A program made the translations under genes and the position numbers. The notes beneath the pieces were generated by a model, which worked only from the letters and a program-made list of their open reading frames with translations, was not told where the DNA came from and ran no database searches. From NCBI RefSeq assembly GCF_007752935.1, contig NZ_CP036319.1, forward strand, positions 1,860,001-1,924,000: DNA of 64,000 nucleotides, written 5' to 3'. Numbering within the stretch: the stretch's first letter is position 1; each line of letters opens with the position of its first letter. Positions 1 through 8,910 of the stretch are shown here, piece after piece. The DNA is from Crateriforma conspicua. GTDB taxonomy: Bacteria > Planctomycetota > Planctomycetia > Pirellulales > Pirellulaceae.

Positions 1-209
1 CGTCGCGAAATCTGGATCGCGAGTATTTCGCCAGGGGGGGTGGTACCGACCAATCGCTGAGGCATGACTATCGCCAACTGCTGCAGCGAGGTGGCGACAT
101 CATCGAAACGGACCTTCCCCGCGATGTCGGTCCGTTGCTGTACACGCCATTAGTCATTCCCGAATCCAAACGTTCATGCCTTGTGATCCAACCGGTCGAG
201 GTCCCCTGA
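1..209 (+). CDS. C-terminal end of a probable glycerophosphodiester phosphodiesterase-like protein (partial)
   Basis: An open frame runs in from the left edge (third base of the window) and stops at TGA 207-209, giving about 68 residues. The stretch GGDIIETDLPRD resembles the C-terminal GxDxIxTDxP strand that closes the TIM barrel of GDPD/PI-PLC-type phosphodiesterases, which hydrolyse glycerophosphodiesters. The catalytic N-terminal half lies outside the window, so this rests on a single short motif. Composition is ordinary coding sequence. It converges on the csaA-like gene, with 25 bp between the two stops. Confidence 0.4.
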   Translation, partial: SRNLDREYFARGGGTDQSLRHDYRQLLQRGGDIIETDLPRDVGPLLYTPLVIPESKRSCLVIQPVEVP

Positions 210-234
210 TGCGAAACGAACGTCGACATCGGCC

Positions 235-582
235 CTAGAACAGCTTGGCACCGTTGGGTACCGAACGATCAGGGACCGCCAGGACGACCGAACCATCATC
301 ACTGCTGAATCCCACCAGCAGAAACTCGGACATCATCGGCCCGATCTGCTTGGGTGGGAAATTCAAAACGCCGATGACTTGGCGTCCAATCAAAGATTCC
401 TTGGTGTAATTGACGGTGATCTGCGCACTGCTTCGCTTGGTCCCCCATTTCGGTCCAAAGTCGACGGTGACTTTGTAGGCCGGTTTGCGAGCTTCGGGAA
501 AGTCCTCGACGCGAACGACCATACCGGCACGTAGGTCAACGTTCTCGAATTCTTGCCAAGTAATGGTGCCGGACTCGTTCAT
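235..582 (-). CDS. csaA: CsaA-like tRNA-binding domain protein
   Basis: A 115-residue protein that is one tRNA-binding (EMAP/OB-fold) domain over its full length, the usual CsaA size. Diagnostic motifs are [10 protein letters not shown] near residue 30, KRSSAQIT near residue 50, [15 protein letters not shown] near residue 80, and the C-terminal [12 protein letters not shown]. CsaA is a homodimeric cytoplasmic protein described as a chaperone for secretion that also binds tRNA. The start at 582 is chosen because AAGGAAG sits about 11 bases upstream and homology begins here. The frame stays open further upstream, but that sequence does not resemble the family. Confidence 0.93.
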   Translation of the reverse strand: MNESGTITWQEFENVDLRAGMVVRVEDFPEARKPAYKVTVDFGPKWGTKRSSAQITVNYTKESLIGRQVIGVLNFPPKQIGPMMSEFLLVGFSSDDGSVVLAVPDRSVPNGAKLF

Positions 583-967
583 GTTAGCTTGACTTCCTTT
601 GGAGACGACGCATGTGACCGGCGGCTGATTTTGCACCACCAACGCGGGCCACAACTGGGGCGGTTCGACGTGGATGCTGAGTTGCAATCAACGGTGGATT
701 GCAAAGCATGATCGGTCTTCACGTGATCGACTAGATCAATACCGCTGGCGGAATGAATGCGTCTGGGGATGGGGCGGAGCCGGATGGTGGTGCAAAGGCG
801 GCTGAAGGCGACCATCGACTCTGTGGGCCCGATTGCTTGATGGCGGGATAGTTGATGTGGCAACCATTAAGAAGTCGAGCCAAGGGGGAGTGTCTGCCGC
901 AGCATCCCTCGGATCATCCAACGTCGTCCACCGTCCAGTCCCGTTTGCACGAAAGGAAAGAAGTCCC

Positions 968-1633
968 ATGACAAGTCTTCGCGAACAAACCGACGCCAGA
1001 ATCGCACAAACCCAAAAAAACAATCCTGAGTTTGCGCAAAAGATCGATCAGTTGCTATCGTCTGCCGAAGCGTTTCAGTCGGGTGCCAATGCATTGGACT
1101 TGGGTGGCAAGGCCCCCGATTTCACTTTGCCCAAACCGACGGGGGAAACGGTGACGCTGTCGGATCTGTTGGCCCGAGGTTCGGTCGTCGTGACCTTTTA
1201 CCGTGGCAGTTGGTGTCCGTATTGCAATCTTCAGTTGAGGGCGATGCAGCAGCGATTGGACGACATTCACCAACAGGGGGCTGAACTTGTGGCGATCAGT
1301 CCTGAGATTCCCGACGAATCTCTGTCACCGGATGAACAGGCAACGTTGGAATTTCCTGTGCTGTCCGACCAAGATGCTCGTGTGGCGAGTGATTACGGCG
1401 TTGCCTGGGAAGTGCCCCAGCTGATTTTGGATCACATGCGTAACGATCGCAAATTGGAACTGGCGGACATCAACGGTGGAAACGGCAGCGTGCTGCCGAT
1501 CCCGGCGACTTTCGTTTTAAACCCCGACGGCATCGTCACTTGGCGATTTGTCGATGTGGATTATCGGCATCGTGCCGAACCGGATGACATCATCGCGGCC
1601 CTCACGAAGCTTGACGTCAGCGCCAAAGCCTAG
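968..1633 (+). CDS. AhpC/TSA-family peroxiredoxin-like protein
   Basis: A 221-residue cytoplasmic thioredoxin-fold protein. An N-terminal helical region of about 45 residues precedes the AhpC/TSA domain. The redox site is in FYRGSWCPYCN (about residues 76-86), a CxxC arrangement typical of the atypical peroxiredoxin-like (AhpC-TSA/redoxin) group rather than the single peroxidatic Cys of classical 2-Cys enzymes. ISPE, FPVLSD and PATFVLNPDG are the expected later strands. It probably reduces peroxides or disulfides; the substrate is unknown. GGAAAGAAG just upstream fixes the ATG at 968. The frame is open further upstream but lacks family homology. Confidence 0.88.
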   Translation: MTSLREQTDARIAQTQKNNPEFAQKIDQLLSSAEAFQSGANALDLGGKAPDFTLPKPTGETVTLSDLLARGSVVVTFYRGSWCPYCNLQLRAMQQRLDDIHQQGAELVAISPEIPDESLSPDEQATLEFPVLSDQDARVASDYGVAWEVPQLILDHMRNDRKLELADINGGNGSVLPIPATFVLNPDGIVTWRFVDVDYRHRAEPDDIIAALTKLDVSAKA

Positions 1634-1799
1634 TCGGATGCAAAGGGGCCAACCCCCACAACGTGGGCCGGTTTGGGTTCCGTGTATTGGCGAACGACAC
1701 CAAGGGTCCGGTGGTTTAGAATGCCTGACCGCCAACGAGGACATCGGTCGAACGACTGTCCATTCTCTTTCCGCCTTGGATCGCCCACACGCTGACGAA

Positions 1800-2447
1800 A
1801 TGTCCGACACTCACGAGGTCAGCCATTGGATCGATCGGGTCAAAGCGGGCGATGCGCTGGCGGCGAACCAGATCTGGCACCGCTACTTTGATCGCCTCGT
1901 CCGCGTGGTGCGAAAGCAATTGCTGGGACAAAACCGAGCGGTGAGCGATGAAGAAGACGTGGTTCTGAGCGTTTTTGACAGCTTCTATGAAGCGGCCGAG
2001 CAAGGGCGATTTCCCGATTTGGCCGATCGTGATGACCTCTGGTACCTGTTGCTGCGGATGTCGGCCCGCAAAGTTGTGGATAAGCGGCGTCGCGACGGTC
2101 GCCAGCGACGTGGGGGCCTGGCGATGGTCGATTCCATTGATGCCGTGGCGGACGATGATCGGGCGATGGAGGTCATCGGCAATGCACCATCCCCCGAGAT
2201 GGTGTTGATGATGCAGGAAACGGTTGAAAGTTTTTTTTCCCATCTGGGTGTCGGGCAGCTTCGCGATTTGGCGGGTGCCAAATTAGAGGGCTACTCGAAC
2301 GCGGAAATGGCCGAGCGTTTTGGGTGTTCCGAACGGACGATCGAACGTCGTCTGCATTTGATCCGACAGAAATGCCAACAGGAAGTGCTCGCCACCGATG
2401 AACATCCGTCAACAAAAATTGCCGATCCAGATTCTGGAGCAAATTGA
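1800..2447 (+). CDS. ECF-type RNA polymerase sigma factor, kinase-linked planctomycete group
   Basis: A 215-residue sigma-70-family protein. Residues about 15-95 form sigma region 2 (DEEDVVLSVFDSFYEA, then LWYLLLRMSARKVVDKRRRD). Residues about 140-200 form region 4, with the helix-turn-helix YSNAEMAERFGCSERTIERRL. Planctomycetes have several ECF groups encoded beside Ser/Thr kinases, and this fits: the downstream kinase gene starts inside this gene and overlaps it by 50 bp. No anti-sigma factor is adjacent, so control through the kinase is a reasonable inference. The frame extends upstream of 1800 but only this ATG begins recognisable sigma sequence; no strong ribosome binding site is visible. 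Confidence 0.9.
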   Translation: MSDTHEVSHWIDRVKAGDALAANQIWHRYFDRLVRVVRKQLLGQNRAVSDEEDVVLSVFDSFYEAAEQGRFPDLADRDDLWYLLLRMSARKVVDKRRRDGRQRRGGLAMVDSIDAVADDDRAMEVIGNAPSPEMVLMMQETVESFFSHLGVGQLRDLAGAKLEGYSNAEMAERFGCSERTIERRLHLIRQKCQQEVLATDEHPSTKIADPDSGAN

Positions 2448-4194
2448 TGATCGCTGTGCTGCCTTCGAAAAGGCCTGGCAGACCGGCAATCCTCCGTCGA
2501 TCGAATCTGTTTTATCCGAAGGAGTTTCCGATCAGGAACGCGATGTTCTGCTGGCCGAGTTGATTGTTTTGGATGCCGATTATCGACGTCGGCGTGGCGA
2601 ATCGCCCGAAGCGAGCCAATATCTGGACCGCTTTCCCGATCATGCCGATGACATTCGAGATGCCTTGAACGAAGGCGATCGGCCGTCCAGCGGTTTTGTT
2701 CCGCCACCGGTCCAGCGTGTCGCGGACATGTTTCCCAATCTGCAGGTGATCGAACTGTTGGGGGCCGGCGGCATGGGGGCCGTCTATAAAGCCAAACAAG
2801 AAGGGCTTGATCGCGTTGTGGCATTGAAGATTCTGCCGGCGGAATTTGCCCACGACGCCAAGTTCTCTTTGCGGTTCACTCGTGAAGCACGCACGTTGGC
2901 AAAGTTGAATCATCCCAACATCGTGTCGGTCTTCGAATTCGGAAACGTCCAGGACACGTTCTTCTTTCTGATGGAGTTCGTTGATGGACCGACGTTGCGT
3001 GACGTCGTCCGCGCCGGTGGCCTGGCACCCAAGCATGCGTTGGAAATCATTCCTCATCTTTGTGACGCTTTGCAGTACGCACACGACAACGGGGTAATCC
3101 ACCGCGACATCAAGCCAGAAAACATTTTGCTGACACATCAGGGCACCGTCAAAATTGTCGACTTTGGTTTATCGCGATTGCTAGACAGCCCCAGCCAGGC
3201 CAGCGATCTGACCGGCACCCATCAGGTGATGGGAACGCCCCGCTACATGGCACCCGAACAATTTGAAGGCACGCACCAAGTGGATCATCGCGCCGATATC
3301 TATTCGCTGGGGGTGGTGTTCTACGAAATGTTGACCGGTGAGCTGCCCATGGGACGTTTCGCGGCCCCGTCTCAAAAAGTTGCCATCGATGTTCGGTTGG
3401 ATGAGGTCGTTCTGCGAACTTTGGAAAAGGAACCAAGCCAGCGTTACCAAGCGGCCAGCGAGATCAAATCAGACTTGAAGTCAATCGCTGACAGCAACGA
3501 TTCCGGTTTGGCGGCCACGTTGGTCGCGGGTGACATCCCAGTGAAATCGACAGCCGATCATCCCGGCCAGCGCATGCCTGCCGATGTCGATCACCGTGGT
3601 GTGCAACAGCAAGAGTCCGCCACACGTTGGTTGCTGACCCGTCGCGACTTGATGAATCAAGTGCAATCGGCATTGAAACCGTTGTTTCGCTGGCAGGCCG
3701 TTCAAATCATCGTCGGCGTGCTGTTGATCGGATTGGGGGCTTTCGGATGGTCGCAAAACATCGGGAACCCAACCCTCATGACCATAGGCATCATCGTTCA
3801 TGTCTACGGCATCGTGTTCATCGCGGCCGCCATCGCGGTGATGACACGGATCAAACGAATCGACTATTCGCAATCGGTCGACGATGTAAGGGCCAGGATC
3901 ACACGCATCCGTGATTTGTACCTGCGACTGACACCGTTGATTGGTTTCCCTTGGTGGCTGATGTGGATTCCCGCCGGTGTTGCCGCTGGACTGGACCAAA
4001 TCTTGCATCCGAATGCCTTGATCCCGTCATTGATCATCGGTTTGGTGGGGATGCTGCTATCGTCGTGGTTGTATATGTGGGTCCAGAGGCCCGGGAGCCA
4101 AAACGCCGAGGTTTGGAAAGACAAGTTCGCCGGGAACAGTTTTCGCAATGCTGCCAAGCTTCTGGATGAATGTCGATCACTGGGGATCCGGTGA
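2398..4194 (+). CDS. Membrane Ser/Thr protein kinase, translationally coupled to the ECF sigma factor
   Basis: A 598-residue protein. Residues 1-110 are the Asp/Glu-rich N-terminal region seen before many planctomycete kinase domains. The Hanks-type kinase domain follows: glycine loop LGAGGMG near residue 121, Lys144 in VALKIL, catalytic HRD at 235-237 (HRDIKPEN), DFG at 255-257 and the GTPRYMAPEQ activation segment. After a linker, the C-terminal 170 residues hold about four hydrophobic segments (two around 436-480, two around 515-560). The kinase faces the cytoplasm and has no extracytoplasmic sensor of useful size. All catalytic residues are present. Its start lies 50 bp inside the sigma gene, so expression is probably coupled. 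Confidence 0.93.
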   Translation: MNIRQQKLPIQILEQIDDRCAAFEKAWQTGNPPSIESVLSEGVSDQERDVLLAELIVLDADYRRRRGESPEASQYLDRFPDHADDIRDALNEGDRPSSGFVPPPVQRVADMFPNLQVIELLGAGGMGAVYKAKQEGLDRVVALKILPAEFAHDAKFSLRFTREARTLAKLNHPNIVSVFEFGNVQDTFFFLMEFVDGPTLRDVVRAGGLAPKHALEIIPHLCDALQYAHDNGVIHRDIKPENILLTHQGTVKIVDFGLSRLLDSPSQASDLTGTHQVMGTPRYMAPEQFEGTHQVDHRADIYSLGVVFYEMLTGELPMGRFAAPSQKVAIDVRLDEVVLRTLEKEPSQRYQAASEIKSDLKSIADSNDSGLAATLVAGDIPVKSTADHPGQRMPADVDHRGVQQQESATRWLLTRRDLMNQVQSALKPLFRWQAVQIIVGVLLIGLGAFGWSQNIGNPTLMTIGIIVHVYGIVFIAAAIAVMTRIKRIDYSQSVDDVRARITRIRDLYLRLTPLIGFPWWLMWIPAGVAAGLDQILHPNALIPSLIIGLVGMLLSSWLYMWVQRPGSQNAEVWKDKFAGNSFRNAAKLLDECRSLGIR

Positions 4195-4231
4195 TCGCCA
4201 TGCATCGCTGATCAAGAAACGCACGGATGGA

Positions 4232-5635
4232 TCAAGTCGTGGCCAAGTCGGCCGCTTTCCAGGCTGACATGCCTCCGATCACGTTGGTCACGTCATCAAA
4301 ACCGTGTCGAAGCAAGAATGACGCCGCGATCGACGCGCGATAGCCGGAACCACAGACCACCGCGATGGGCCCGTCTTTGGGAACTTCATCAATTCGATCT
4401 TGCAACTGGCCGCCGTGGAGGTGAATGGCACCATCGATATGTCCGCTGTTCCATTCCTTTTCCGTACGAACGTCCAAGACGGTCAGGCGTTTTTCGGCGT
4501 CCAGCTTTCGATTCAGGTCGTGAACGGACATTGTCTGTAGACGTGCGATCGGATATCCCGCACCCTCCCAGGCATCAATGCCGCCCTCCAGGTAACCTCG
4601 GACGTCGTCAAAGCCGACGCGCAGCAAGTGAGTCGTGACGCCCGACATGTCATTGGGGTCGTCGACAACGATCATCACCGGACGGTCGTAGGGCAACACC
4701 CATCCGGCCCACGTCGGCAAGTTTTGACCGTTGGGGATGCTGATCGATCCCGGGATGTGCGCCGCGGCAAAGGCTTCTTTGGATCGCGTGTCGACGATCA
4801 AACAGTTCTCGCACACGCGGTCGCGAACGGCCTTTGCGGTCTGTCGAATCTGGCCCGGCAATTCGGGGCCGATGATCGGCGCGCCATCGCGGTTGATCGC
4901 CTTCATCCTTTTGAAATAGGGCGGTGACAACGGCATTTGGTCCAGCAGTTTCCGGACCCAACGATCTTCCGGTAACGGACGCAAGGATTCACTGAACTTG
5001 CGTTCGAATCCGACGGTCGACGATCTTCGGGATCCGATCGCCTTGCCACACAACGAACCTGCGCCATGGGCGGGAAAGACCTCCGTGATGTCGGGGATGG
5101 CATCCAATCGCTGAAACACGCTTTGGTACAGCTCGTGCGCCAACTGTTGCTTCTGATCATCGCCCAACAGGTCGGGCCGGCCGACATCGCCGACAAACAA
5201 AAAGTCACCGCTGAACAGCAACCAAGGGGTATCGTCGCTGCGGGAACGATCGTACAAAGTGATTGCGATGTGTTCCGGTGTGTGCCCGGGGACATGCTCG
5301 AACCCGAGTTTGATATCACCAAACTCCACGGTCTCGTTCACTTGGACATGGCGATCCGCGAACGCTTGTGTCCAGTCATCGCCGCCGTATCCGCTGGTGA
5401 TAATCTGGGCGTCGTCGTTCAGTCGAGTCTTCAATTCCTTGGAACCACAGACGAAATCTGCGTGCACATGAGTTTCCAAGATGTACTTGATGTGCAGGCC
5501 GTTTTGTTTGGCGAACTGGATGTAGGTTTCGACGTCACGTGTGGGATCGATGACGGCGGCCTGAGACGTCTTTTCATCACCGACCAGATAGGACGCGATG
5601 GCAAGACCGGGAACGAAGTGCTGTTCGAAAATCAT
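4232..5635 (-). CDS. Metallo-beta-lactamase fold protein with two rhodanese domains
   Basis: A 467-residue cytoplasmic protein. Residues 1-240 are a persulfide-dioxygenase-like metallo-beta-lactamase domain. Metal ligands are visible at H56 and H58 (THVHADF), H118 (GHTPEH) and D144 (FSGDFLFVGD). The last position of the usual HxHxDH motif is Phe61, as in related MBL-rhodanese fusions. Two rhodanese domains follow, about 275-365 and 375-460. The second keeps the active cysteine C428 in VVCGSGYRAS. The first has VVDDPNDMSG at the same loop and lacks the cysteine, so it is probably structural. Such fusions oxidise and transfer persulfide sulfur. It lies 50 bp downstream of a DUF442 gene on the same strand. 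Confidence 0.88.
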   Translation of the reverse strand: MIFEQHFVPGLAIASYLVGDEKTSQAAVIDPTRDVETYIQFAKQNGLHIKYILETHVHADFVCGSKELKTRLNDDAQIITSGYGGDDWTQAFADRHVQVNETVEFGDIKLGFEHVPGHTPEHIAITLYDRSRSDDTPWLLFSGDFLFVGDVGRPDLLGDDQKQQLAHELYQSVFQRLDAIPDITEVFPAHGAGSLCGKAIGSRRSSTVGFERKFSESLRPLPEDRWVRKLLDQMPLSPPYFKRMKAINRDGAPIIGPELPGQIRQTAKAVRDRVCENCLIVDTRSKEAFAAAHIPGSISIPNGQNLPTWAGWVLPYDRPVMIVVDDPNDMSGVTTHLLRVGFDDVRGYLEGGIDAWEGAGYPIARLQTMSVHDLNRKLDAEKRLTVLDVRTEKEWNSGHIDGAIHLHGGQLQDRIDEVPKDGPIAVVCGSGYRASIAASFLLRHGFDDVTNVIGGMSAWKAADLATT

Positions 5636-5685
5636 GGTTGGACCGTAATCTGATGCCGAATGTCGATAGCCAGTGACCGAATCAA

Positions 5686-6168
5686 TCAGTTGCTGGCGTT
5701 GCCACTTTGAACCGTCGATGCATCGCTACGTTGGTCGACGTAGGACTTCACCAAATCTTTCAATTCGGGGACGTCGCATTCGAAGCCCATCTGTTCGGCC
5801 TTGGCCAGTGTTTCCTCGCCCGACATGTCGTTTTCGACCGCCACATGCATCATGGTCATGGCGCCGGCGCGTTTACCTGACTTACAGTGGGCAAAGACCG
5901 GTTTCGGCAATGCTTCCAACTGCTGTCGAAATCGGTCGACGGTATCGTGGCTGATGGTATCCATCGAAACGGGGAGATGGACGTACTTCATCCCCGCGGA
6001 TTCCACCATCTTGCGTTCCTGGTCGGGATCGATCGGCTGGTCGTCTTCGCCGGACGTGCGAAAGTTAACAACGGCGCGAAAGCCTTCGGACGGAAGGGCC
6101 AAGATTTCAGATTCCGAGGGTTGGCCACTAACGGTGATTTGGTCGTTGATCTGTTTGCGATTGGACAT
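5686..6168 (-). CDS. DUF442 / beta-lactamase hydrolase-like phosphatase domain protein
   Basis: A 160-residue protein matching the DUF442 (Blh) family, which has a dual-specificity phosphatase fold. The N-terminal signature is ITVSGQPSESEI and the active loop is HCKSGKRAG (about residues 103-111), with Cys and Arg in the C-x4-R arrangement usual for this family. In many bacteria this domain is fused or adjacent to sulfur-metabolism MBL proteins. Here it is the promoter-proximal gene of a two-gene unit with the MBL/rhodanese gene. The true substrate of these proteins is not settled. AAAGAG lies just upstream of the ATG at 6168. Confidence 0.87.
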   Translation of the reverse strand: MSNRKQINDQITVSGQPSESEILALPSEGFRAVVNFRTSGEDDQPIDPDQERKMVESAGMKYVHLPVSMDTISHDTVDRFRQQLEALPKPVFAHCKSGKRAGAMTMMHVAVENDMSGEETLAKAEQMGFECDVPELKDLVKSYVDQRSDASTVQSGNASN

Positions 6169-6555
6169 GGGAATCTCTTTTCGTTGAAGTCATTTTTCCA
6201 GAGCGTGTTACGAACAACGGTTTTCGCAAAGCTTGTGCCGCAACCCTGCGATGCCCTTCAATGCACGGGAGACGGCCCAGTCGGAAGCAGTTTGAGCCGA
6301 CCCGCGGTCATTCATCGGCCAGTCTGGTTGTTCAACAACAAACTGGTGGAATGATGGTCCCCTCGATTCAGCGGCGGCGTGTTTAAGAACCGCGAGGCCG
6401 TGTGGTTAACAACCGCCAGGATGAGATCGGCAAGAAGCGGCGGATGTTGTGGGGGACAACGATCAGGTACAACCTGGTTCGTGATGCGTTCATCACCGAC
6501 AGCCGAATTGAGGCTGTCGAAAATTCGTTTCCTTCGCCCGATATCAAATTTTCAC
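6169..6555. other. Divergent intergenic region
   Basis: This 387-base region separates the DUF442 gene from the divergently transcribed monooxygenase gene. It presumably holds both promoters. I saw no convincing coding frame, repeat, hairpin with T-tract or recognisable operator. Confidence 0.5.
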
Positions 6556-6846
6556 ATGGCCAAGCTGACCATCGTTGCCGACATCACCGTGAAGTCTGAC
6601 AAGATCGACATTGTGAAAGCGGAACTTGAAAAACTGATCCCGACCACGCGTGCCGAAGAAGGCTGCCAGCAGTACGACTTGCACCAAGACAATGACAACC
6701 CGGCACACTTTCTATTCTTCGAAAACTGGGAGTCTCGCGAGGCCTGGCAGAAGCATATGAACAATCAGCATCTGAAGGATTACCAGGCCGCGACCGAAGG
6801 CATGGTCGAAGACTTTGCCGTGTACGAGATGACCCACATCGCATGA
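6556..6846 (+). CDS. Antibiotic biosynthesis monooxygenase (ABM/YgiN-like) domain protein
   Basis: A 96-residue protein made of one ABM ferredoxin-like domain. Landmarks are LTIVADITVK at the start, EEGCQQYDLHQDNDNPAHFLFFENWES in the middle (split here by the family's beta-alpha-beta order) and AWQKHMNNQHLKDY near residue 70. The asparagine and histidine positions match YgiN-type quinol monooxygenases, small cofactor-free dimeric enzymes that oxidise quinols or related aromatics. The actual substrate is unknown. The ATG at 6556 begins the homology; upstream in-frame sequence does not look coding. Confidence 0.87.
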   Translation: MAKLTIVADITVKSDKIDIVKAELEKLIPTTRAEEGCQQYDLHQDNDNPAHFLFFENWESREAWQKHMNNQHLKDYQAATEGMVEDFAVYEMTHIA

Positions 6847-7076
6847 ACGTTACGGGGCAATTGCAATCGGACACAGCAATTGGAATGTTCGGCGTCAACG
6901 CGTTTTCATCAAAGCCTGCCGATCGCGGATCGGACGTCGGCGGCCTTCATCATTCACGCGGAGATCGAATCTTGTCCGGGTTGAAAGATGACTTCATCGA
7001 TAGCGAGCATGATCCTCTCGCGTTACAACGATTTTCCTGGATGCCATGACGACAAATCGCTTTGCGGAGCAATCTC

Positions 7077-7352
7077 TTACATGAACGCATCGGGGTTCAC
7101 GATGAGGTAAATGATCAGAAGCAAAGCCGGAAGCACCATCAACGCGAACATCAACAGAAACATTCTCAACAGATGACGCGCTTCGGTATCGCTGGATTCC
7201 ATGGCGAAGGTTGTTTCGCTGTGATTCCGATCAATGTCCGCGGCTGTTTCATTGTGAAAGTAGGATTCGCGCTGACGTGGACGGCGGCCCGCGTGTCGGG
7301 CCGTCGGTACGGGGGTTACATGTTGCGATTCGGGGATGAAAATGGTAGCCAT
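7077..7352 (-). CDS. Small single-span membrane protein of unknown function
   Basis: A 91-residue protein not assignable to a family. It has a hydrophilic N-terminal region of about 60 residues rich in His, Arg and Glu, then one strong transmembrane segment (LLRMFLLMFALMVLPALLLI) close to the C-terminus, suggesting a tail-anchored topology with the N-terminus in the cytoplasm. The start at 7352 is supported by a perfect GGAGG about 8 bases upstream, the best ribosome binding site in this part of the window. The 230 bases between it and the monooxygenase gene contain nothing I can support. Confidence 0.7.
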   Translation of the reverse strand: MATIFIPESQHVTPVPTARHAGRRPRQRESYFHNETAADIDRNHSETTFAMESSDTEARHLLRMFLLMFALMVLPALLLIIYLIVNPDAFM

Positions 7353-7671
7353 GTTTCGGCCTCCGGAGAGAGATTCCGGCAGAGACAACCCGGTTCAAAT
7401 CATCCGTTCATCGCGAACAAGTTTGTCCCACCGCTGAAGTCGGCGTTGGTCATTGGATGAAGGAAGCACGCAGCAGGCCAAAGCCAAAAAACGCCCAATT
7501 ATCGCGGAAATCGCCTCCTTTTCGGGGCGGACGCGTCCACTGGCGTTGTCGCACCGTCAACCGGCGTTGACGTTTCCGGGCTTTTCAAGCAACGGTTTGG
7601 GCGGGTTTTTCATCGACGTGTTCGGCGGACACTGGGTACGACCGACGGGCGACCTGATTTAGAATTTTGGG
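7353..7671. other. Divergent intergenic region
   Basis: These 319 bases separate the small membrane-protein gene from the histidine kinase gene, transcribed away from each other. They must contain both promoters. I found no further gene, repeat or clear regulatory site. Confidence 0.5.
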
Positions 7672-8889
7672 ATGAACGCATCGTCACGCTCTGCTTCCCA
7701 AAAAACGGTCCCTCCCAAGCCCGGACAGCCGATTGCACCGGAGTATTTTCGTGCGATCGCCGAAGGTACTGTTGATTGGGAGATCTGGTTTTCGACCGCC
7801 GGGGACCTGCTGTGGTTGAACGATGCCGTCCGTCGGTTCACCGGTTACACGCCCCGGGAATGTTCCGCGATGGATGCCTTTCCATTGCCGCTGATTGTCG
7901 AAGAAGATCGACAGCGAATGGCGGCGCACCTGCGGAATGCCGTTGCCGGCAGCACCGAGAACAATGTCGAATTTCGGGTCGCGCATCGTGACGGATCAAC
8001 ACCTTGGATGGCCATGTCCTGGCAACCGCTTCGTGACGAAGACGGGCAATCGTTAGGGTTTCGTGTCAGCGTGCGTGACGTGACGGAAATCCACGCACTG
8101 CGAGAAAAATTGCGACTGCAGAACGAGCATCTGGAACAGTTGGTTCAAGAAAGGACGGCAAGGATCGCGCAACTGGAAGAACACCGACTGAAGATGGAAA
8201 AGCTGGCGGCGATCGGAGAATTGGCTGCCGGGGTTGCCCATGAAATCAACAATCCGCTGGCGGGGATTCGGAATGCGTTCGCTTTGTTGAAACGGCATTT
8301 GCCCGACACGGTCAAGCACTATGACAAACTGAGCTTGATTGATGATGAGATTGAACGGATCAGCAGTATCACACATCAAATGCATCGACTGTATCGTCCA
8401 AGCGAACAGTCGGCTTCGACGTTTTCCATCCACGAAACACGGCGGCACGTGGAATCGTTGACACTTCCGACGTCTCGCAAACATGGGGTTGTGGTGCAAT
8501 GGCATTTTGAACCCTTGCCATCACGGGGGACGCTGGGAAACGATCAGATTCGCTTGCGTCGTGGCGAGTTGAAGCAGGTCTTGATCAACCTGATTCACAA
8601 TGCGATACAGGCGTCGGAAAGAGGCCAGGAGGTCCACGTGACTGTTCAACCGCATGGCGAACGATTTCGAATGGTGGTCTCCGATTCGGGATCTGGTATC
8701 CCCGAAGAACTGATCGACCGAATCTTTGATCCATTCGTCAGCACCAAGGTGGCAAAGGTCGGCCAAGGGATGGGTTTGGGCTTGTCCGTCACGCGTGGCT
8801 TGGTCGAAGGCATGCGTGGGGACATTCGCGCCGAAAGTCAGGTGGGCCAAGGGGCCGTGTTTACCGTTGATCTGCCAAGGACGCTGTAG
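7672..8889 (+). CDS. Soluble PAS-domain sensor histidine kinase (NtrB-like)
   Basis: A 405-residue protein with no transmembrane segment, so a cytoplasmic sensor. A PAS domain spans about 28-140, with the PAC-like end FRVSVRDVTEIHALREKLR. A coiled coil covers about 143-178. HisKA follows with phospho-acceptor His190 in VAHEINNPLAG. HATPase_c covers about 275-400, with the N box NLIHNAIQASE, G1 SDSGSGIP and G2 GQGMGLGLS. The DNA for the partner response regulator begins 21 bp downstream, so the two form a two-component pair. The signal is not apparent from the sequence. Confidence 0.94.
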   Translation: MNASSRSASQKTVPPKPGQPIAPEYFRAIAEGTVDWEIWFSTAGDLLWLNDAVRRFTGYTPRECSAMDAFPLPLIVEEDRQRMAAHLRNAVAGSTENNVEFRVAHRDGSTPWMAMSWQPLRDEDGQSLGFRVSVRDVTEIHALREKLRLQNEHLEQLVQERTARIAQLEEHRLKMEKLAAIGELAAGVAHEINNPLAGIRNAFALLKRHLPDTVKHYDKLSLIDDEIERISSITHQMHRLYRPSEQSASTFSIHETRRHVESLTLPTSRKHGVVVQWHFEPLPSRGTLGNDQIRLRRGELKQVLINLIHNAIQASERGQEVHVTVQPHGERFRMVVSDSGSGIPEELIDRIFDPFVSTKVAKVGQGMGLGLSVTRGLVEGMRGDIRAESQVGQGAVFTVDLPRTL

Positions 8890-8910
8890 GAACACAGCGA
8901 TCGCACCTGT

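Noticed and set aside
833-967. Upstream extension of the peroxiredoxin-like gene
   Set aside because: No family resemblance, and GGAAAGAAG directly before the ATG at 968 supports the shorter form.
1655-1672. CCCAC-AAC-GTGGG hairpin after the peroxiredoxin-like gene
   Set aside because: Short stem and no T-tract, so it is not a convincing rho-independent terminator.
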